64,000 nt of DNA from Syntrophaceae bacterium UBA7520. GTDB lineage: Bacteria > Desulfobacterota > Syntrophia > Syntrophales > Smithellaceae. The notes under the pieces are model-generated. The model searched no databases. It had not been told where the DNA came from and worked only from the letters and a program-made list of their open reading frames with translations. Positions 27,391 to 36,715 of the stretch are shown here, piece by piece (position 1 is the first letter of the stretch; each line of letters begins with the position of its first letter). A program made the position numbers and the translations under genes. The stretch is from assembly GCA_002478265.1 (NCBI GenBank), contig DLNC01000040.1:1-64000 (forward strand). The letters run 5' to 3'.

Positions 27391-27525
27391 TCACACTTCA
27401 TCCATCAAATCTTTGTAGAAAATATACCAGTCTCTTTTTAACATTGCTTTTGTGTTCTCTGGTGAAAAGCCCACAATAAAACTAAAGATGTAAGTTGTGC
27501 GACTGCGTAATATTAACCAATTGAT
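27391..27525 (-). pseudogene. C-terminal gene fragment
   Basis: An open stretch of ~44 codons with no start codon, encoding a protein-like end (RTTYIFSFIVGFSPENTKAM, then KRDWYIFYKDLMDEV and a stop). A TAA closes the frame just upstream. It is probably what remains of a gene deleted when this cluster was assembled. The parent family is not recognised. Confidence 0.3.
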
Positions 27526-27577
27526 TTATTATGCGCTTAACGTAATTATTGTATGGTGCTAATAATTATGCTTTATA

Positions 27578-28672
27578 TCAAAACCCCTGTGGAACTAAGC
27601 CCAAGCTATTAATTGATTCATTAACCATTTCTAACGCTTCGTGAACTTCCAATACTTTTTTGTAGTCCCAATATTTAATTCTTGTGTTTAAGTTTTGAAC
27701 TTGCTGGGCATGTTTTTTTATTTTTTCTAATTGAGAAGAGTCTGATACAGCAACAACACCTTGAACGGCTGGATTGTTTAGTGCTTTTAATAAATTTATA
27801 ATTAAACTGTCGATACTGCCTTTCGTCTGCACTTCAAAGACGTAGATAATTTTACCCATATTACCAACAGTGGATTCCCAAACAGTATCAACTTTGGAAC
27901 CATCTGCCACTTTTTTCTCTATGCTGCTGGTAAAACCTAACCAAGTGCCAATATCAGATAGCTTATCTCTGATTTCGTCATGAATGAAATCTGATGTTTC
28001 ATCATTCGATGTTTCAACTATTGGCATTTCTTTATTAGTCTTTGTTTTTGCGTGTATCTGTGCGAGGTTGTCTTCTACTTGCAATTCGTCCCACATGAAG
28101 TAATCAGCAAAAAGCAAATTTACATCAGAAATCCCAGCTTGTCTCATAGCCTCTGCAATTATTTTCGTTTCTTCCGATAATTCTTTGTATCTTTTACCTG
28201 TCATCTGATAATCGTAACGTGGTAGGTCTTTCACATCGAGATAATTTAAGGCAACATAGGCGCGGCGATTCCAGACCATGCATTCATCAGGATGCACATG
28301 ACAAAGAATTTCACTGATCATTGCGGGGCCGAAACCTTTAATGTTTTTCCTAAAACTATCCCAACGACTGATCAAAGTATTTTCACCCCAAACCAGTTCA
28401 GCAAGCTCATTCTTTAACTTGTTAAAACCATTATCCTTATTCATTTTATCCACAACATATTTCTTATTGCCCCAAATAAGCATTGCCCAGAGCCTGGAAA
28501 TGTAATTATATAAATCATCTTCAGTCATGGACAATATTTTATCTTTCGTCCAGGACTGATAATAACCAATTCTTTCCTTACGTTCGTTTAAATCATTAAT
28601 ACGTTTTTCCGGGTCTTTTTTGAGATTTATTTTGTAGGATTCGATATGCTTTTTTAGGAGTTCAATGTTCAC
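27578..28672 (-). CDS. Nuclease-like accessory of Type III RM locus
   Basis: 364 aa, GTG start with AGGAG 8 nt upstream. The middle part has a helix-hairpin-helix-like stretch (GFGPAMISEILCHVHPDECM) similar to DNA-binding hairpins. The C-terminal ~130 residues carry KVDTVWES and then IIYVFEVQTKGS, a D...ExQ pattern of the PD-(D/E)XK nuclease fold with Gln in place of Lys. It follows the Res gene by 138 bp on the same strand. It may be an effector, a specificity factor or an independent nuclease; none of these is established. It is not a standard part of Type III systems. Confidence 0.5.
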   Translation of the reverse strand: MNIELLKKHIESYKINLKKDPEKRINDLNERKERIGYYQSWTKDKILSMTEDDLYNYISRLWAMLIWGNKKYVVDKMNKDNGFNKLKNELAELVWGENTLISRWDSFRKNIKGFGPAMISEILCHVHPDECMVWNRRAYVALNYLDVKDLPRYDYQMTGKRYKELSEETKIIAEAMRQAGISDVNLLFADYFMWDELQVEDNLAQIHAKTKTNKEMPIVETSNDETSDFIHDEIRDKLSDIGTWLGFTSSIEKKVADGSKVDTVWESTVGNMGKIIYVFEVQTKGSIDSLIINLLKALNNPAVQGVVAVSDSSQLEKIKKHAQQVQNLNTRIKYWDYKKVLEVHEALEMVNESINSLGLVPQGF

Positions 28673-28810
28673 GATGAGTCTCCTATTAAATATTAATAAC
28701 AGATATAAGCGTCACATTTATATTAAAATAATTTAATTGAATTTACATGAATTTATATTTTTTATTCTTCAAAATTTAAAATTAATTATTTGTATCATTA
28801 TGATAACAAA

Positions 28811-31429
28811 TTAATCCAAATCACTGACACTAGCAACTTGTTTAAAAGTCATTTCTTTGAACTCATCAAAATGCGCCTTCCCGCACTTTATTTTCTGCTT
28901 TTCTGTAACTCGCAATTCCATACCGGCTGATTTTGTTTCGGCAACAAAGTAAACTGTCCTTTCATTCTTTTTTATTAATGCCCAATCAGGATTATATGTT
29001 CCGATGGGCGTGTTGATTTTAAACCAAATCGGTAATTTAAAGTAGAATTCTATATCGTCTCGCTCCTCGCAATCTTTGGCAAAAGTATATTCCACATTAG
29101 AATCGAGGGGAACAAGATTGTTGTAAATTGTTTTATCTTTTTTTGTAACCCTGAAAGTTAAATCATTGACATGAATGTCATAGTCTTCAAATAAACGCAT
29201 TTCATATTCTTTCGCACCAATTTTTTCATACTTGATACCGTCAATCATTAAATCGTTTAGCACTTCATTAATTGCCGTCACCGCATTATCAAGAAATAAC
29301 TGCGGATTAATCATTATTTCGCCGGTTCTTCCCGCTTGCAGTAGAATTTCTAAAACCGTTGAACGGGTTAATTCTGTTCTCTCCTGAATATAAAATAAAA
29401 CATCCGGTATGCGAAACTTTCCTTCAATAACTACATTGGATGATGCTTTAACATTTGTCATAATGCCTGATTCGACAAATTCAACTGCCGCTTTTGTTGT
29501 TTTTATGGCCGCCTTTCTGATTGTCGGCATATCTTTAATTGCTTTGGCAGCTCGACTGATTAATTCCTCTGTATCGTAGTCAACCTTGTATGTTGTTTGG
29601 AATTTTATTTTATCCCAAATATCTTTGAATTTTGGATCCAGCTCAAAACCCTTGCGATATTTGACAGTTGTCCTTTTTTCCTTATTCTTTATACGCCCAG
29701 CAAATGAAACGCCGCAATCTTCTTCGATTTCAGTCTGAAGTTTTTGGGCAAATTCTTCATACGACTCATTGGCAATTACTGTAAGCCGATTTATGTTTGT
29801 ATCTTGTATGCGAACACCTTCCTGATTAACGGAAAGCCGCAATCCCCGACCTATTTCCTGCCTTTTTTTCAATTCGGAATGCGTTTCATTGAGCGTGCAA
29901 ATCTGAAAGACGTTGGGGTTGTCCCAGCCTTCGCGCAATGCGGAATGGCTGAAAATAAAACGCAAAGGCTCATTAATATCTAGAAGCCTCTCCTTATCTT
30001 TCATGATGAGCTTGAAGGTATCATCATCAGCTAATGAGTTACCCTTCGTATCATGCCAAATGCCTTTCTTATCCTGAGAAAAATAACCGTTATGCACTTC
30101 ATCAGCATGATAAGGGATTACTTTTTTATATTGACTTCTTTCAGATAACTCTTTGTAAATTTCTTCAAACCAATGGGCAAATTTGCCTTTAACAGCATTG
30201 CCACTAGCGTCATAGCTGCGATAGTTGGCAACACGGTCAATAAAGAAAAGCGAGAGCACCTTTATGCCCTTGTCTTTATACTTTCGTTCTTTTATAAAGT
30301 GTTCCTCAATAGTTTTCCTTATTTGAACTTTCATAACGTCATCGGTAAGACCGCCTCTTGCTTGACCTGTATAAACCGCTTCACCGTTGGAAAGCTCTAT
30401 AAAACCATCGCCTACATCAATACAGTTGATAATGTATCCGTTTTTATAAATATCCCGTTTATTGGATAACTCATATAAATCATCACCGACTTGGGCAGTT
30501 ACGGTTTTACGTTTGACACCGTCTTTTGTATTGACGTCTATTTTGATTTTCGCCGCTGTTTTTGTTTTTGTCGCCTTAACCTTTTCCAGTGCGATAAACG
30601 CTTCATTAAAATCGTTTAGTGTAACAACTGAATCGACTTCAATTTGCTTGACCAATCCCAAATCATAGGCCTTTACCGGATCAAGACTGTAAACCATATT
30701 GTAGAGGTTTGTATGTGTTGCGGAATAACGCAGGGTGCAAAGAGGATTAAGATTGGCAATGGCTTTTTTTCTGATTTCTGTTTCCATGTTTTGTGGTTCA
30801 TCCACAATAACAATGGGTCTTGTCACTTGGATAAACTCCACTGGTCTTTTACCTGTGAGCCGGTCATTTGGTTTGTTGATGATATTTTCATCTTTGGCAA
30901 AGGAATCAATGTTAATAACCAATATTTGAATGTTGTTATTATCGGAGAAATTTCTGAGGGCGGAAACACGTTTGGAATCGTAAACAACATAATTCACTGG
31001 CGTCTTATCATAAAGATTCTGAAAATGATCGAAAGTAATTTCCAGATTCTTCAAAACGCCTTCACGAATGGCAATGGACGGCACAACGATCACGAATTTC
31101 TTAAAACCGTATTTCTTGTTTAGTTCGTAAATTGTCCGCAAATAAACGTATGTTTTGCCAGTGCCTGTCTCCATCTCCACGGAAAAATTCATGCCGTCAA
31201 GACTATTCGAAACAGGTAGGCCGTTTGCCATTTGCACCGCATTTACGTTTTTCAAAACTTGATCTTCACTAAGTGCAAGATGGTTGCCAATTCCAGTATC
31301 CTGGAAAAGTGCGTCACCAAATAAAACGTCAAAATCACCTTGATTCAACGGTTGGCCTTCGAACAATCCGACTATTGAATTGATTGCATCCCATTGAAAA
31401 TTCTGATTTGGGTCAAAAAGAAGTTTCAC
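28811..31429 (-). CDS. res: Type III restriction enzyme, Res subunit
   Basis: 872 aa, GTG start. A superfamily 2 helicase core shows the Walker A METGTGKT (86-93), the DEAD-like VDEPQN (~215) and motif VI EIGRGLRL. The C-terminal endonuclease has NPDWALIKK...VAETKSAG, the PD-x-ExK catalytic pattern of Type III enzymes. With Mod it cleaves DNA when two unmethylated sites are arranged head-to-head, using ATP. It starts 20 nt after mod, as in typical mod-res operons. All key motifs look intact. Confidence 0.94.
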   Translation of the reverse strand: MKLLFDPNQNFQWDAINSIVGLFEGQPLNQGDFDVLFGDALFQDTGIGNHLALSEDQVLKNVNAVQMANGLPVSNSLDGMNFSVEMETGTGKTYVYLRTIYELNKKYGFKKFVIVVPSIAIREGVLKNLEITFDHFQNLYDKTPVNYVVYDSKRVSALRNFSDNNNIQILVINIDSFAKDENIINKPNDRLTGKRPVEFIQVTRPIVIVDEPQNMETEIRKKAIANLNPLCTLRYSATHTNLYNMVYSLDPVKAYDLGLVKQIEVDSVVTLNDFNEAFIALEKVKATKTKTAAKIKIDVNTKDGVKRKTVTAQVGDDLYELSNKRDIYKNGYIINCIDVGDGFIELSNGEAVYTGQARGGLTDDVMKVQIRKTIEEHFIKERKYKDKGIKVLSLFFIDRVANYRSYDASGNAVKGKFAHWFEEIYKELSERSQYKKVIPYHADEVHNGYFSQDKKGIWHDTKGNSLADDDTFKLIMKDKERLLDINEPLRFIFSHSALREGWDNPNVFQICTLNETHSELKKRQEIGRGLRLSVNQEGVRIQDTNINRLTVIANESYEEFAQKLQTEIEEDCGVSFAGRIKNKEKRTTVKYRKGFELDPKFKDIWDKIKFQTTYKVDYDTEELISRAAKAIKDMPTIRKAAIKTTKAAVEFVESGIMTNVKASSNVVIEGKFRIPDVLFYIQERTELTRSTVLEILLQAGRTGEIMINPQLFLDNAVTAINEVLNDLMIDGIKYEKIGAKEYEMRLFEDYDIHVNDLTFRVTKKDKTIYNNLVPLDSNVEYTFAKDCEERDDIEFYFKLPIWFKINTPIGTYNPDWALIKKNERTVYFVAETKSAGMELRVTEKQKIKCGKAHFDEFKEMTFKQVASVSDLD

Positions 31430-31449
31430 GAAATATTTAACCTTTCGCC

Positions 31450-33321
31450 TCAGATTACTTTAAATTCAATGCCTGCGTCCTTCATTTGCAGGGCAGTGTT
31501 GGTTTTGAGTTTGTCGTTGTCCTTGAATAATCTGTCGAGCGTGAAAACTTTTTTTGGCTTTATTGTAAGAATTTGCTTGATAATCTTTTCATCGGCTTTT
31601 TCCAGCATCAAAGCAATTTCGTAATTATTGACCAGAATAAAACCTTTTTCACTTTTGATTTTTGCCGTCAGCGATACACCGGATTTGAGAAGCAGTTCAT
31701 AAAGAACATCTTCAATTTTCGCGTTTTCATCCAGCGGTTCCAGGTGCTGCTGCATTTGAGCAACCAGTTCTTCTTCCGTTTCGATATTCGTCCGCCATAT
31801 TTTGAAGTTGGATTCCTGAAGTTTGAAGACTTTGAAGCCCAAATATTTATTCTTGTTGCCTTCCAGATCAAGTTTGCCTTCCTGTTCTTCGTTAATTTTC
31901 TTGATCACGCGGCGGATGCGTTCCTTGCCGATTTCGGCAATGGTTTTATAGCCTGCCTTAAATGCCTCAGAATTTTCTTCGCATTTTTCCGGTAATTGCA
32001 CACAGATAAATTTACGATTGCCGCCATCTTCCTTGTTAAGTTCTAATACTGCATGAGCAGTGGTGCAGGAACCGGCAAAGAAGTCGAGAACAATATCATC
32101 ATTTGTTGTCGTCATTGCTAGCATTCGTTCAATTAAAGTTGTTGGTTTAGGATAATCAAACACGCCTTTACCTAACAGCAAGTCGACTATTTTTGTTCCA
32201 TCGTCAATTGTGCCAGTCTCTTTATAATTCCACAAATTGATAGGCACAATTCCTTCTTTCAATTCAGAAAGGAATCGCTTTAATCGCGGAAATTCATAAT
32301 CACCTTCTTTACCCCAATATAGTCTGTTTTCACTGTGATGCAATTCGTATTGCTCCTTGCTATATTTCCAGGCATTTGTCGGATGCTTTACGTATTTTTT
32401 TTTCTTTGGATTGAATACTGGATAAGAAAGATTAGGACGTTCTTCTAAACTTCTTTGACTGATATAAGAAACGCTTGTCCAATCACCGCGAGGATCATCA
32501 TCCGGGTTTGAATAAATGGCGTTTGATTTTTCTGTCCTTGGCTCACGTAGAATTGCGCAAGATTCACTTTTTCTAAAAAGCAACGTATGATCATATACGG
32601 AAGACATTAATTTAGCATCATTGTTTCGTGTAAATCTTTTTTCCCATATTATGTCTGCAATAAAATTATCTTCCCCAAACACTTCAGCCATCAAAAACTT
32701 GAGATTATGCACTTCGTTATCGTCAATGGAAACAAAGATTACGCCGTCATCACGCAGAAGGTTTCGCGCCAGAAAGAGCCGCGGATACATCATAGAAAGC
32801 CAGTTGGAATGATAATGCCCGCTATCTTTACTGTTCTTGCGGAATAACCCTTCGCGAGTCATAAGCCCTGTTTCGTCCTTATCGCCGATGCGGCTTAAGT
32901 ATTCCTCTCTGGACTCTGCAAATCTGTCGGGATAGATAAAACTGTCGTTACCGGTGTTATAAGGCGGATCAATGTAAATCATTTTGATCTTGCCGAAATA
33001 GCTTTTCTGCAAAACCTTCAGAACTTCCAGATTTTCGCCTTCGATAAATATGTTATCTGTTTCATCAAAGTTTACGGATTCTTCTTTACAGGGCACAAGC
33101 GTGGCTGCGGAAGGGGTCTGCAAAACGCGAAAAGCGTCGGATTTTCCTGCCCAGTTGAGAACATAGCGTTCGTTTTTAAACTCAATATTGTCACCCAACG
33201 CGGTTTTGAGTTTTTCCCAGTCAATTTTGTTCTCGGTAAATACTTCAGGCAGGATTTCTTTAAGCTGGTTGATTTTTTCTTCTGTGATGTTTAGAGATTT
33301 GCCTTCCATATAAATTGGCAC
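31450..33321 (-). CDS. mod: Type III DNA methyltransferase, Mod subunit
   Basis: 623 aa. An adenine-N6 methyltransferase of the beta class: the catalytic DPPY motif (118-121, in IYIDPPYNTGN) precedes the AdoMet-binding motif (VLDFFAGSCTTAHAV, ~residue 410). The region between them is the expected target-recognition domain. The N-terminal helical part and the C-terminal ~130 residues contact Res in known systems. Methylation of one strand protects host DNA. First gene of the operon; ATG 33321 follows a GAGGTG site. Confidence 0.94.
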   Translation of the reverse strand: MPIYMEGKSLNITEEKINQLKEILPEVFTENKIDWEKLKTALGDNIEFKNERYVLNWAGKSDAFRVLQTPSAATLVPCKEESVNFDETDNIFIEGENLEVLKVLQKSYFGKIKMIYIDPPYNTGNDSFIYPDRFAESREEYLSRIGDKDETGLMTREGLFRKNSKDSGHYHSNWLSMMYPRLFLARNLLRDDGVIFVSIDDNEVHNLKFLMAEVFGEDNFIADIIWEKRFTRNNDAKLMSSVYDHTLLFRKSESCAILREPRTEKSNAIYSNPDDDPRGDWTSVSYISQRSLEERPNLSYPVFNPKKKKYVKHPTNAWKYSKEQYELHHSENRLYWGKEGDYEFPRLKRFLSELKEGIVPINLWNYKETGTIDDGTKIVDLLLGKGVFDYPKPTTLIERMLAMTTTNDDIVLDFFAGSCTTAHAVLELNKEDGGNRKFICVQLPEKCEENSEAFKAGYKTIAEIGKERIRRVIKKINEEQEGKLDLEGNKNKYLGFKVFKLQESNFKIWRTNIETEEELVAQMQQHLEPLDENAKIEDVLYELLLKSGVSLTAKIKSEKGFILVNNYEIALMLEKADEKIIKQILTIKPKKVFTLDRLFKDNDKLKTNTALQMKDAGIEFKVI

Positions 33322-34202
33322 CTCACTTTACACAAGGTTTTATAATAATTCTTGTATTATTATTTTAACTGTTTCCAGTAAAGATATTGAATACTTAGTA
33401 GTCTTAATTATTGTTTTGGAGTATAACCTCGGAGCACAAATGTGTCAACATCTAAAAGACTGTGAAATGAATAATGCGGAAAGATATTTTTGCAAACGAC
33501 ATACTTAAGCTTTGAAACAGGCGCACCTATCTCTTTGGCGAGTATGGTGCGCCCGTTCGAAGCTTTCATTTTGTTCAACAGCCTTTAAAAGCGTGGGGCT
33601 AGTTGCCTTTTTTCAAGGGAAAAAATTCCTAGGTAATTATCTTCCCTTGTAGCGGTGCGCGCATAATCTCCGCCAGGAGGTTTCTGGCCTTAGCTTTTTG
33701 GCCGAAGAACGCTCATTTTGCCTTCGCAACAGCAGAAAGATTTAGAGAGTCATGCATTCATGATGCTGAAGGCTGCATATTAACCTGATCCGTGTCCGTT
33801 TCCGGTGTCGCATCAGGTGCTTTGACACAAGATGTCGTTGCGAGGGAAAAAGACAAGAAACCTACCTTGCAATAATTAGAAGGCATATCAAAATGCTGCA
33901 GACCTTCATGTAATCACAGCAGATATGGTAACTTCACCATTTCTTCATCTCTGGCAATTCAATTATCTTATGTCATTTTTAGTCTCGATAGTCCGAAAAT
34001 CGTTGAGGCCGGACGGCGGTCTGTTCGCCGCGCGTGCGTGGCCGACACCCGGTATGCTCGATAATTCCCGGTATCGAGTTGCGCGGATTATTTCTCATGC
34101 GCACATGAAAGAATGAATCCGCATTTCATGATGCAATTATAACATGGATTTTTGATTTATAATGTGGAGGCGTGTAAAATAGTTTTCCAAACCGCTCAAA
34201 AC

Positions 34203-34232
34203 TGTCTATAGATGTCCATAGTTGTCTACAGT
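34203..34232. repeat. Three tandem 10-bp units
   Basis: TGTCTATAGA, TGTCCATAGT and TGTCTACAGT follow each other without gaps. The 10-bp period would put equivalent bases on one face of the helix, as expected for cooperative protein binding. Confidence 0.5.
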
Positions 34233-34550
34233 ATTTGAAAAAAATATTTGACAGTATATTTTTAATGCTGTTTTTTTGTGTAAAATATTATCTTGGCGTG
34301 GATTGAATTTTAAAAATTATAAGAGAAAAGTTTTTTTCGTTGTCTAAAGTCTTTCTTATTCCCTGACTGATTGTGATATTTGTCACCGCAGTTTTTTTTA
34401 GATCCTGATTGCTTGTTCTTCAATACGGGTATTTTTCATTCTGAGTCGGATGGTCGTTTAGCATACCTCGTAAAATAAAAAATTTTGACCGCTAGAGATT
34501 TTTACTGGCCGAGGTATAGGTGAGGGTAGGGCAATAAAAAAAACGGCTTA

Positions 34551-34572
34551 AAACGTAAAATAAACGTAAAAT
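34551..34572. repeat. Perfect tandem 11-bp repeat
   Basis: AAACGTAAAAT occurs twice in tandem and is flanked on both sides by ACGGCT. An inverted match (CGTTTATTTTT) lies about 25 bp further on. Iteron-like in form. Confidence 0.5.
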
Positions 34573-35400
34573 ACGGCTATACCCGATTCCCTGCGTTTAT
34601 TTTTTGTGACATAGAAGTCGAAAAGTTCGAAAATTTCCGAAGACAATATCATGTGAGGGGGGAGGAGTCCCAAATCTCCCGGTTTTGTTTTTTCAGTGTT
34701 TGGTGTATGCGCCATCACATCTAGCTAAGCCAAAACAAAGCGCGGACAGGTGTCTAAGAACGGATGCTTGACGAAGAAGATAATCCCTTAATTTTCTATT
34801 TGCGATTTTTTTCAACTCATTAACTACTACCTAAAAGTTAAAGAGTATAAAAAAGCATATTCTACAATGATTACAATACTATAAATCACTTTTCCCTTGT
34901 CGCCGGGCGATCATGCCGCTTTATCTGTTTAAGTATTCATCAAAAAACAAATATAATATAATCAGTTTCCGGCGGCGATTTCCGGCCCGGACCGTGATTG
35001 ATAGTCAATTTCGCCTTTTCTTTATTCAGAGCGCTAAACTGTAAATATCATTACACTTTCCTTGCGGAAGCCCCTGCCCCCCGCAATTCCGGGTAAAAAC
35101 CGCTGAATGCTTGTGTTTGAATATTGAATAGCGGCAGGAAAATATAAACTCCCAGGATCCTGGTTGATTAAAAACTTTTAGATATTCGCCTACCAATCGT
35201 CATTTTATTCATTCAGACAGGTTTTCCAGGTTTTTTCTTATTATTAATTCATTTACAATTCACTCTATACCTATACTAGTCTAAACCGCGCGCGCACGCG
35301 CGATAAATGGGAATGTGTATTTTTTTATATATTAATAAAGCCAAAAAAACCTGGAAAACGTGTCATGTTATTAATTTTATTAAATAATACTCGAAAAAAA

Positions 35401-35540
35401 AACCTGTCTAAAACCTGTCTGAACTAAAAAAAACCTGTCTGAACCCCAAAAACCTGTCTTTTCATATCCATGATCAAAAAATAAGAGGGCGGCGGGAAAG
35501 ACAGGTTTTAAACGGCCTAGACAGGTTTTTTAGACAGGTT
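35401..35540. repeat. AACCTGTCT array, four direct and three inverted copies
   Basis: AACCTGTCT occurs at 35401, 35412, 35432 and 35451; its complement AGACAGGTT occurs at 35499, 35519 and 35532. The two sets face each other across ~40 bp. An eighth copy is at 35215-35223. Spacings of 11, 20, 19, 20 and 13 bp are near helical turns. It lies just downstream of an RHH gene and its terminator. Confidence 0.85.
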
Positions 35541-35574
35541 TTTAAAGCGGAATGCGGGTGCACCGGAAGCGGGC

Positions 35575-35613
35575 AAAAAGATATCGCCGACCGGCCAGGC
35601 CGGTCAGCGATCT
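35575..35613 (-). terminator. Terminator of the RHH gene
   Basis: On the minus strand a ~14-bp stem (ATCGCTGACCGGCC with GGCCGGTCGGCGAT, two-base loop) is followed by ATATC and five Ts. It lies just after the stop of the ribbon-helix-helix gene. Confidence 0.75.
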
Positions 35614-35619
35614 TGAGTT

Positions 35620-35796
35620 TTATTTCTTGGATTTGATATCGGCTTTCATCAGTTCGATGATCCTGGCGCGGATCGTCGTGTCCTTTGAGGCGCAAGAGGC
35701 TTTAAAATCACGGTGAACGCTTTTTGGTATATCTCGGATAATCATTTGCACGGTGTCTTCTGCTGATTTTATTGGTGATTTGTCCATTTTCATCAT
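35620..35796 (-). CDS. Ribbon-helix-helix DNA-binding protein
   Basis: 58 aa (or 57 from ATG 35793), preceded by AAAGGA. The sequence VQMIIRDIPKSVHRDFKASC then TTIRARIIELMKADI has the strand-helix-turn-helix pattern of Arc/MetJ-type dimers; the IIRDIP strand would enter the major groove. It is downstream of the small recombinase and upstream of the AACCTGTCT array. Control of the recombinase or binding of the array are both reasonable. No toxin gene is adjacent, so an antitoxin role is less likely. Confidence 0.75.
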   Translation of the reverse strand: MMKMDKSPIKSAEDTVQMIIRDIPKSVHRDFKASCASKDTTIRARIIELMKADIKSKK

Positions 35797-35874
35797 TTCC
35801 TTTCTGTTTTTGATCGCTTATTTTGCCATTAGCGCCACGATCTCAGCGTGGCGCTTGTTCTGATAGCTGCCTTT

Positions 35875-36468
35875 TTAGATTTCATTTGCATAGACTTTCC
35901 TGATTTCATCCGGCTGAATGCAAAGATAATCAAGGGTTTGTTTCTGCGTGGCGTGATTGTAGCAGACCATTAATTCCGGCAGCGGCACGCCGTAAATCAC
36001 ATGCTGAACATGGCCAAAAGTTTTACGCAGCGTGTGGCTGCCGTAGTTGCCCTTGAGGTTGATTTCGGCGCACCATTTTTTTACCAGGTTATTGAGATAA
36101 GGCACGGTTAGGCGGCCTCGTTGACCGATGAACAAATAATCATCTTCCCGGTATGGCCGCGATGCCAGTAACTCGTTGATCGCGTCCACGCATTTTTTAT
36201 TTAGGTTTATTTTCCTGGATTTGTTTGTCTTTTGTTCGATGAGGTCGATTTCGCCCATCGGTTTTAGGCCCCGGACCTGGCTGACCTTGATGGCCAGCAG
36301 GTCGGATGCCCGGAGATTGGTGTTGATGCCCAGGGTAAAGAGCGCGAAATGCAGCGAATTATCCTTGAGCAGTTTTTTGACCGTTTCGATGTCTTTCAAG
36401 GATTTGATTGGCTGCACCTTGATCTTGCTGCCTGGATCCGGGCGGTTGAAGTTTTGACCTTTTACCAT
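35875..36468 (-). CDS. Minimal tyrosine recombinase (catalytic domain only)
   Basis: 197 aa. All catalytic residues are visible: Arg53 (NLRASDLLA), His145 and Arg148 (SHTLRKTFG), His172 and Tyr181 (QTLDYLCI). It lacks the N-terminal core-binding domain normally needed for stable site binding; only ~20 residues precede the catalytic domain. Similar short recombinases occur on mobile elements, but their reactions are poorly known. It lies ~215 bp from the middle att repeat with an operator-covered promoter. It may help excision, resolve dimers or act on the repeats nearby. Confidence 0.85.
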   Translation of the reverse strand: MVKGQNFNRPDPGSKIKVQPIKSLKDIETVKKLLKDNSLHFALFTLGINTNLRASDLLAIKVSQVRGLKPMGEIDLIEQKTNKSRKINLNKKCVDAINELLASRPYREDDYLFIGQRGRLTVPYLNNLVKKWCAEINLKGNYGSHTLRKTFGHVQHVIYGVPLPELMVCYNHATQKQTLDYLCIQPDEIRKVYANEI

Positions 36469-36500
36469 ATTATTTCCTCCGATATCAAAGATTGATTATA

Positions 36501-36533
36501 TGATATAGTATATCATGTATATCACAATGTCAA
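36501..36533 (-). promoter_or_regulatory. Promoter and palindromic operator of the small recombinase
   Basis: On the minus strand TTGACA (36528-36533) and TACTAT (36505-36510) are 17 bp apart. The perfect palindrome TGATATA-G-TATATCA (36501-36515) covers the -10 box, with a further half site TATATCA near 36516-36524. This suggests tight repression, perhaps by the RHH protein. Confidence 0.65.
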
Positions 36534-36683
36534 CTTTTTTAATTTTTATTATTGTAATAATATTGGAAATTGAGAAGGAACTATGTTTATAGTAATATTA
36601 TCAGCAGAGTAGCAAAAAGTGGTGCAAAATAGGTGCAGGCGATTTTTTAGTCTAATGAAATTAAATAGTTAGATGGGCAAGAT

Positions 36684-36710
36684 CGGGTTCGACTCCCGCC
36701 GCCTCCACCA
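36684..36710 (+). repeat. Attachment site, 27-bp direct repeat (copy 2, island junction)
   Basis: Identical to the ssrA 3' end. It marks the right end of island 1 and the left end of island 2, so both were inserted at the same attachment site. Confidence 0.93.
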
Positions 36711-36715
36711 GGAAT

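Larger units (their letters stand above)
33322..35400. other. Two-kilobase non-coding, repeat-bearing region
   Basis: No credible gene. It contains a long imperfect hairpin (33507-33565, GGCGCACC/GGTGCGCC core), three tandem 10-bp units (34203-34232), a perfect tandem 11-bp unit (34551-34572), a CG-alternating run near 35287-35302, and an inverted pair of ~24 bp (35214-35238 and 35342-35365, sharing GTTTTCCAGGTTTTTT). Such density of small repeats beside a recombinase is typical of replication, partition or transfer origins, but no replication protein is present. Confidence 0.5.
16298..36710. mobile_element. Integrative island 1 in ssrA
   Basis: About 20.4 kb bounded by 27-bp direct repeats at 16271-16297 and 36684-36710. 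Contents: a tyrosine integrase next to ssrA, a small regulator module, DUF3800, a LexA-like repressor plus Y-family polymerase, a run of small genes with attC-like spacers, a Type III restriction-modification system, a repeat array, an RHH protein and a second tyrosine recombinase. No phage structural or conjugation genes are seen, so it is a genomic island or mobilisable element, not a full prophage or ICE. Its restriction region is visibly more AT-rich than the flanks. Confidence 0.88.

Noticed and set aside
33925..34116. 63-codon plus-strand ORF in the large non-coding region
   Set aside because: No ribosome-binding site, composition unlike its neighbours, no protein-like pattern; likely chance.
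35287..35302. Alternating CG run that could form Z-DNA
   Set aside because: Too short and common by chance to assign a role; noted only as part of the repeat-rich region.
34501..35540. CRISPR array
   Set aside because: The repeats are 9-11 bp, in both orientations and without regular spacers, and there are no cas genes in the window.
35474..35695. 73-codon minus-strand ORF across the AACCTGTCT array
   Set aside because: It is a frame shadow of the RHH gene plus repeat and terminator sequence; the RHH frame is clearly the coding one.
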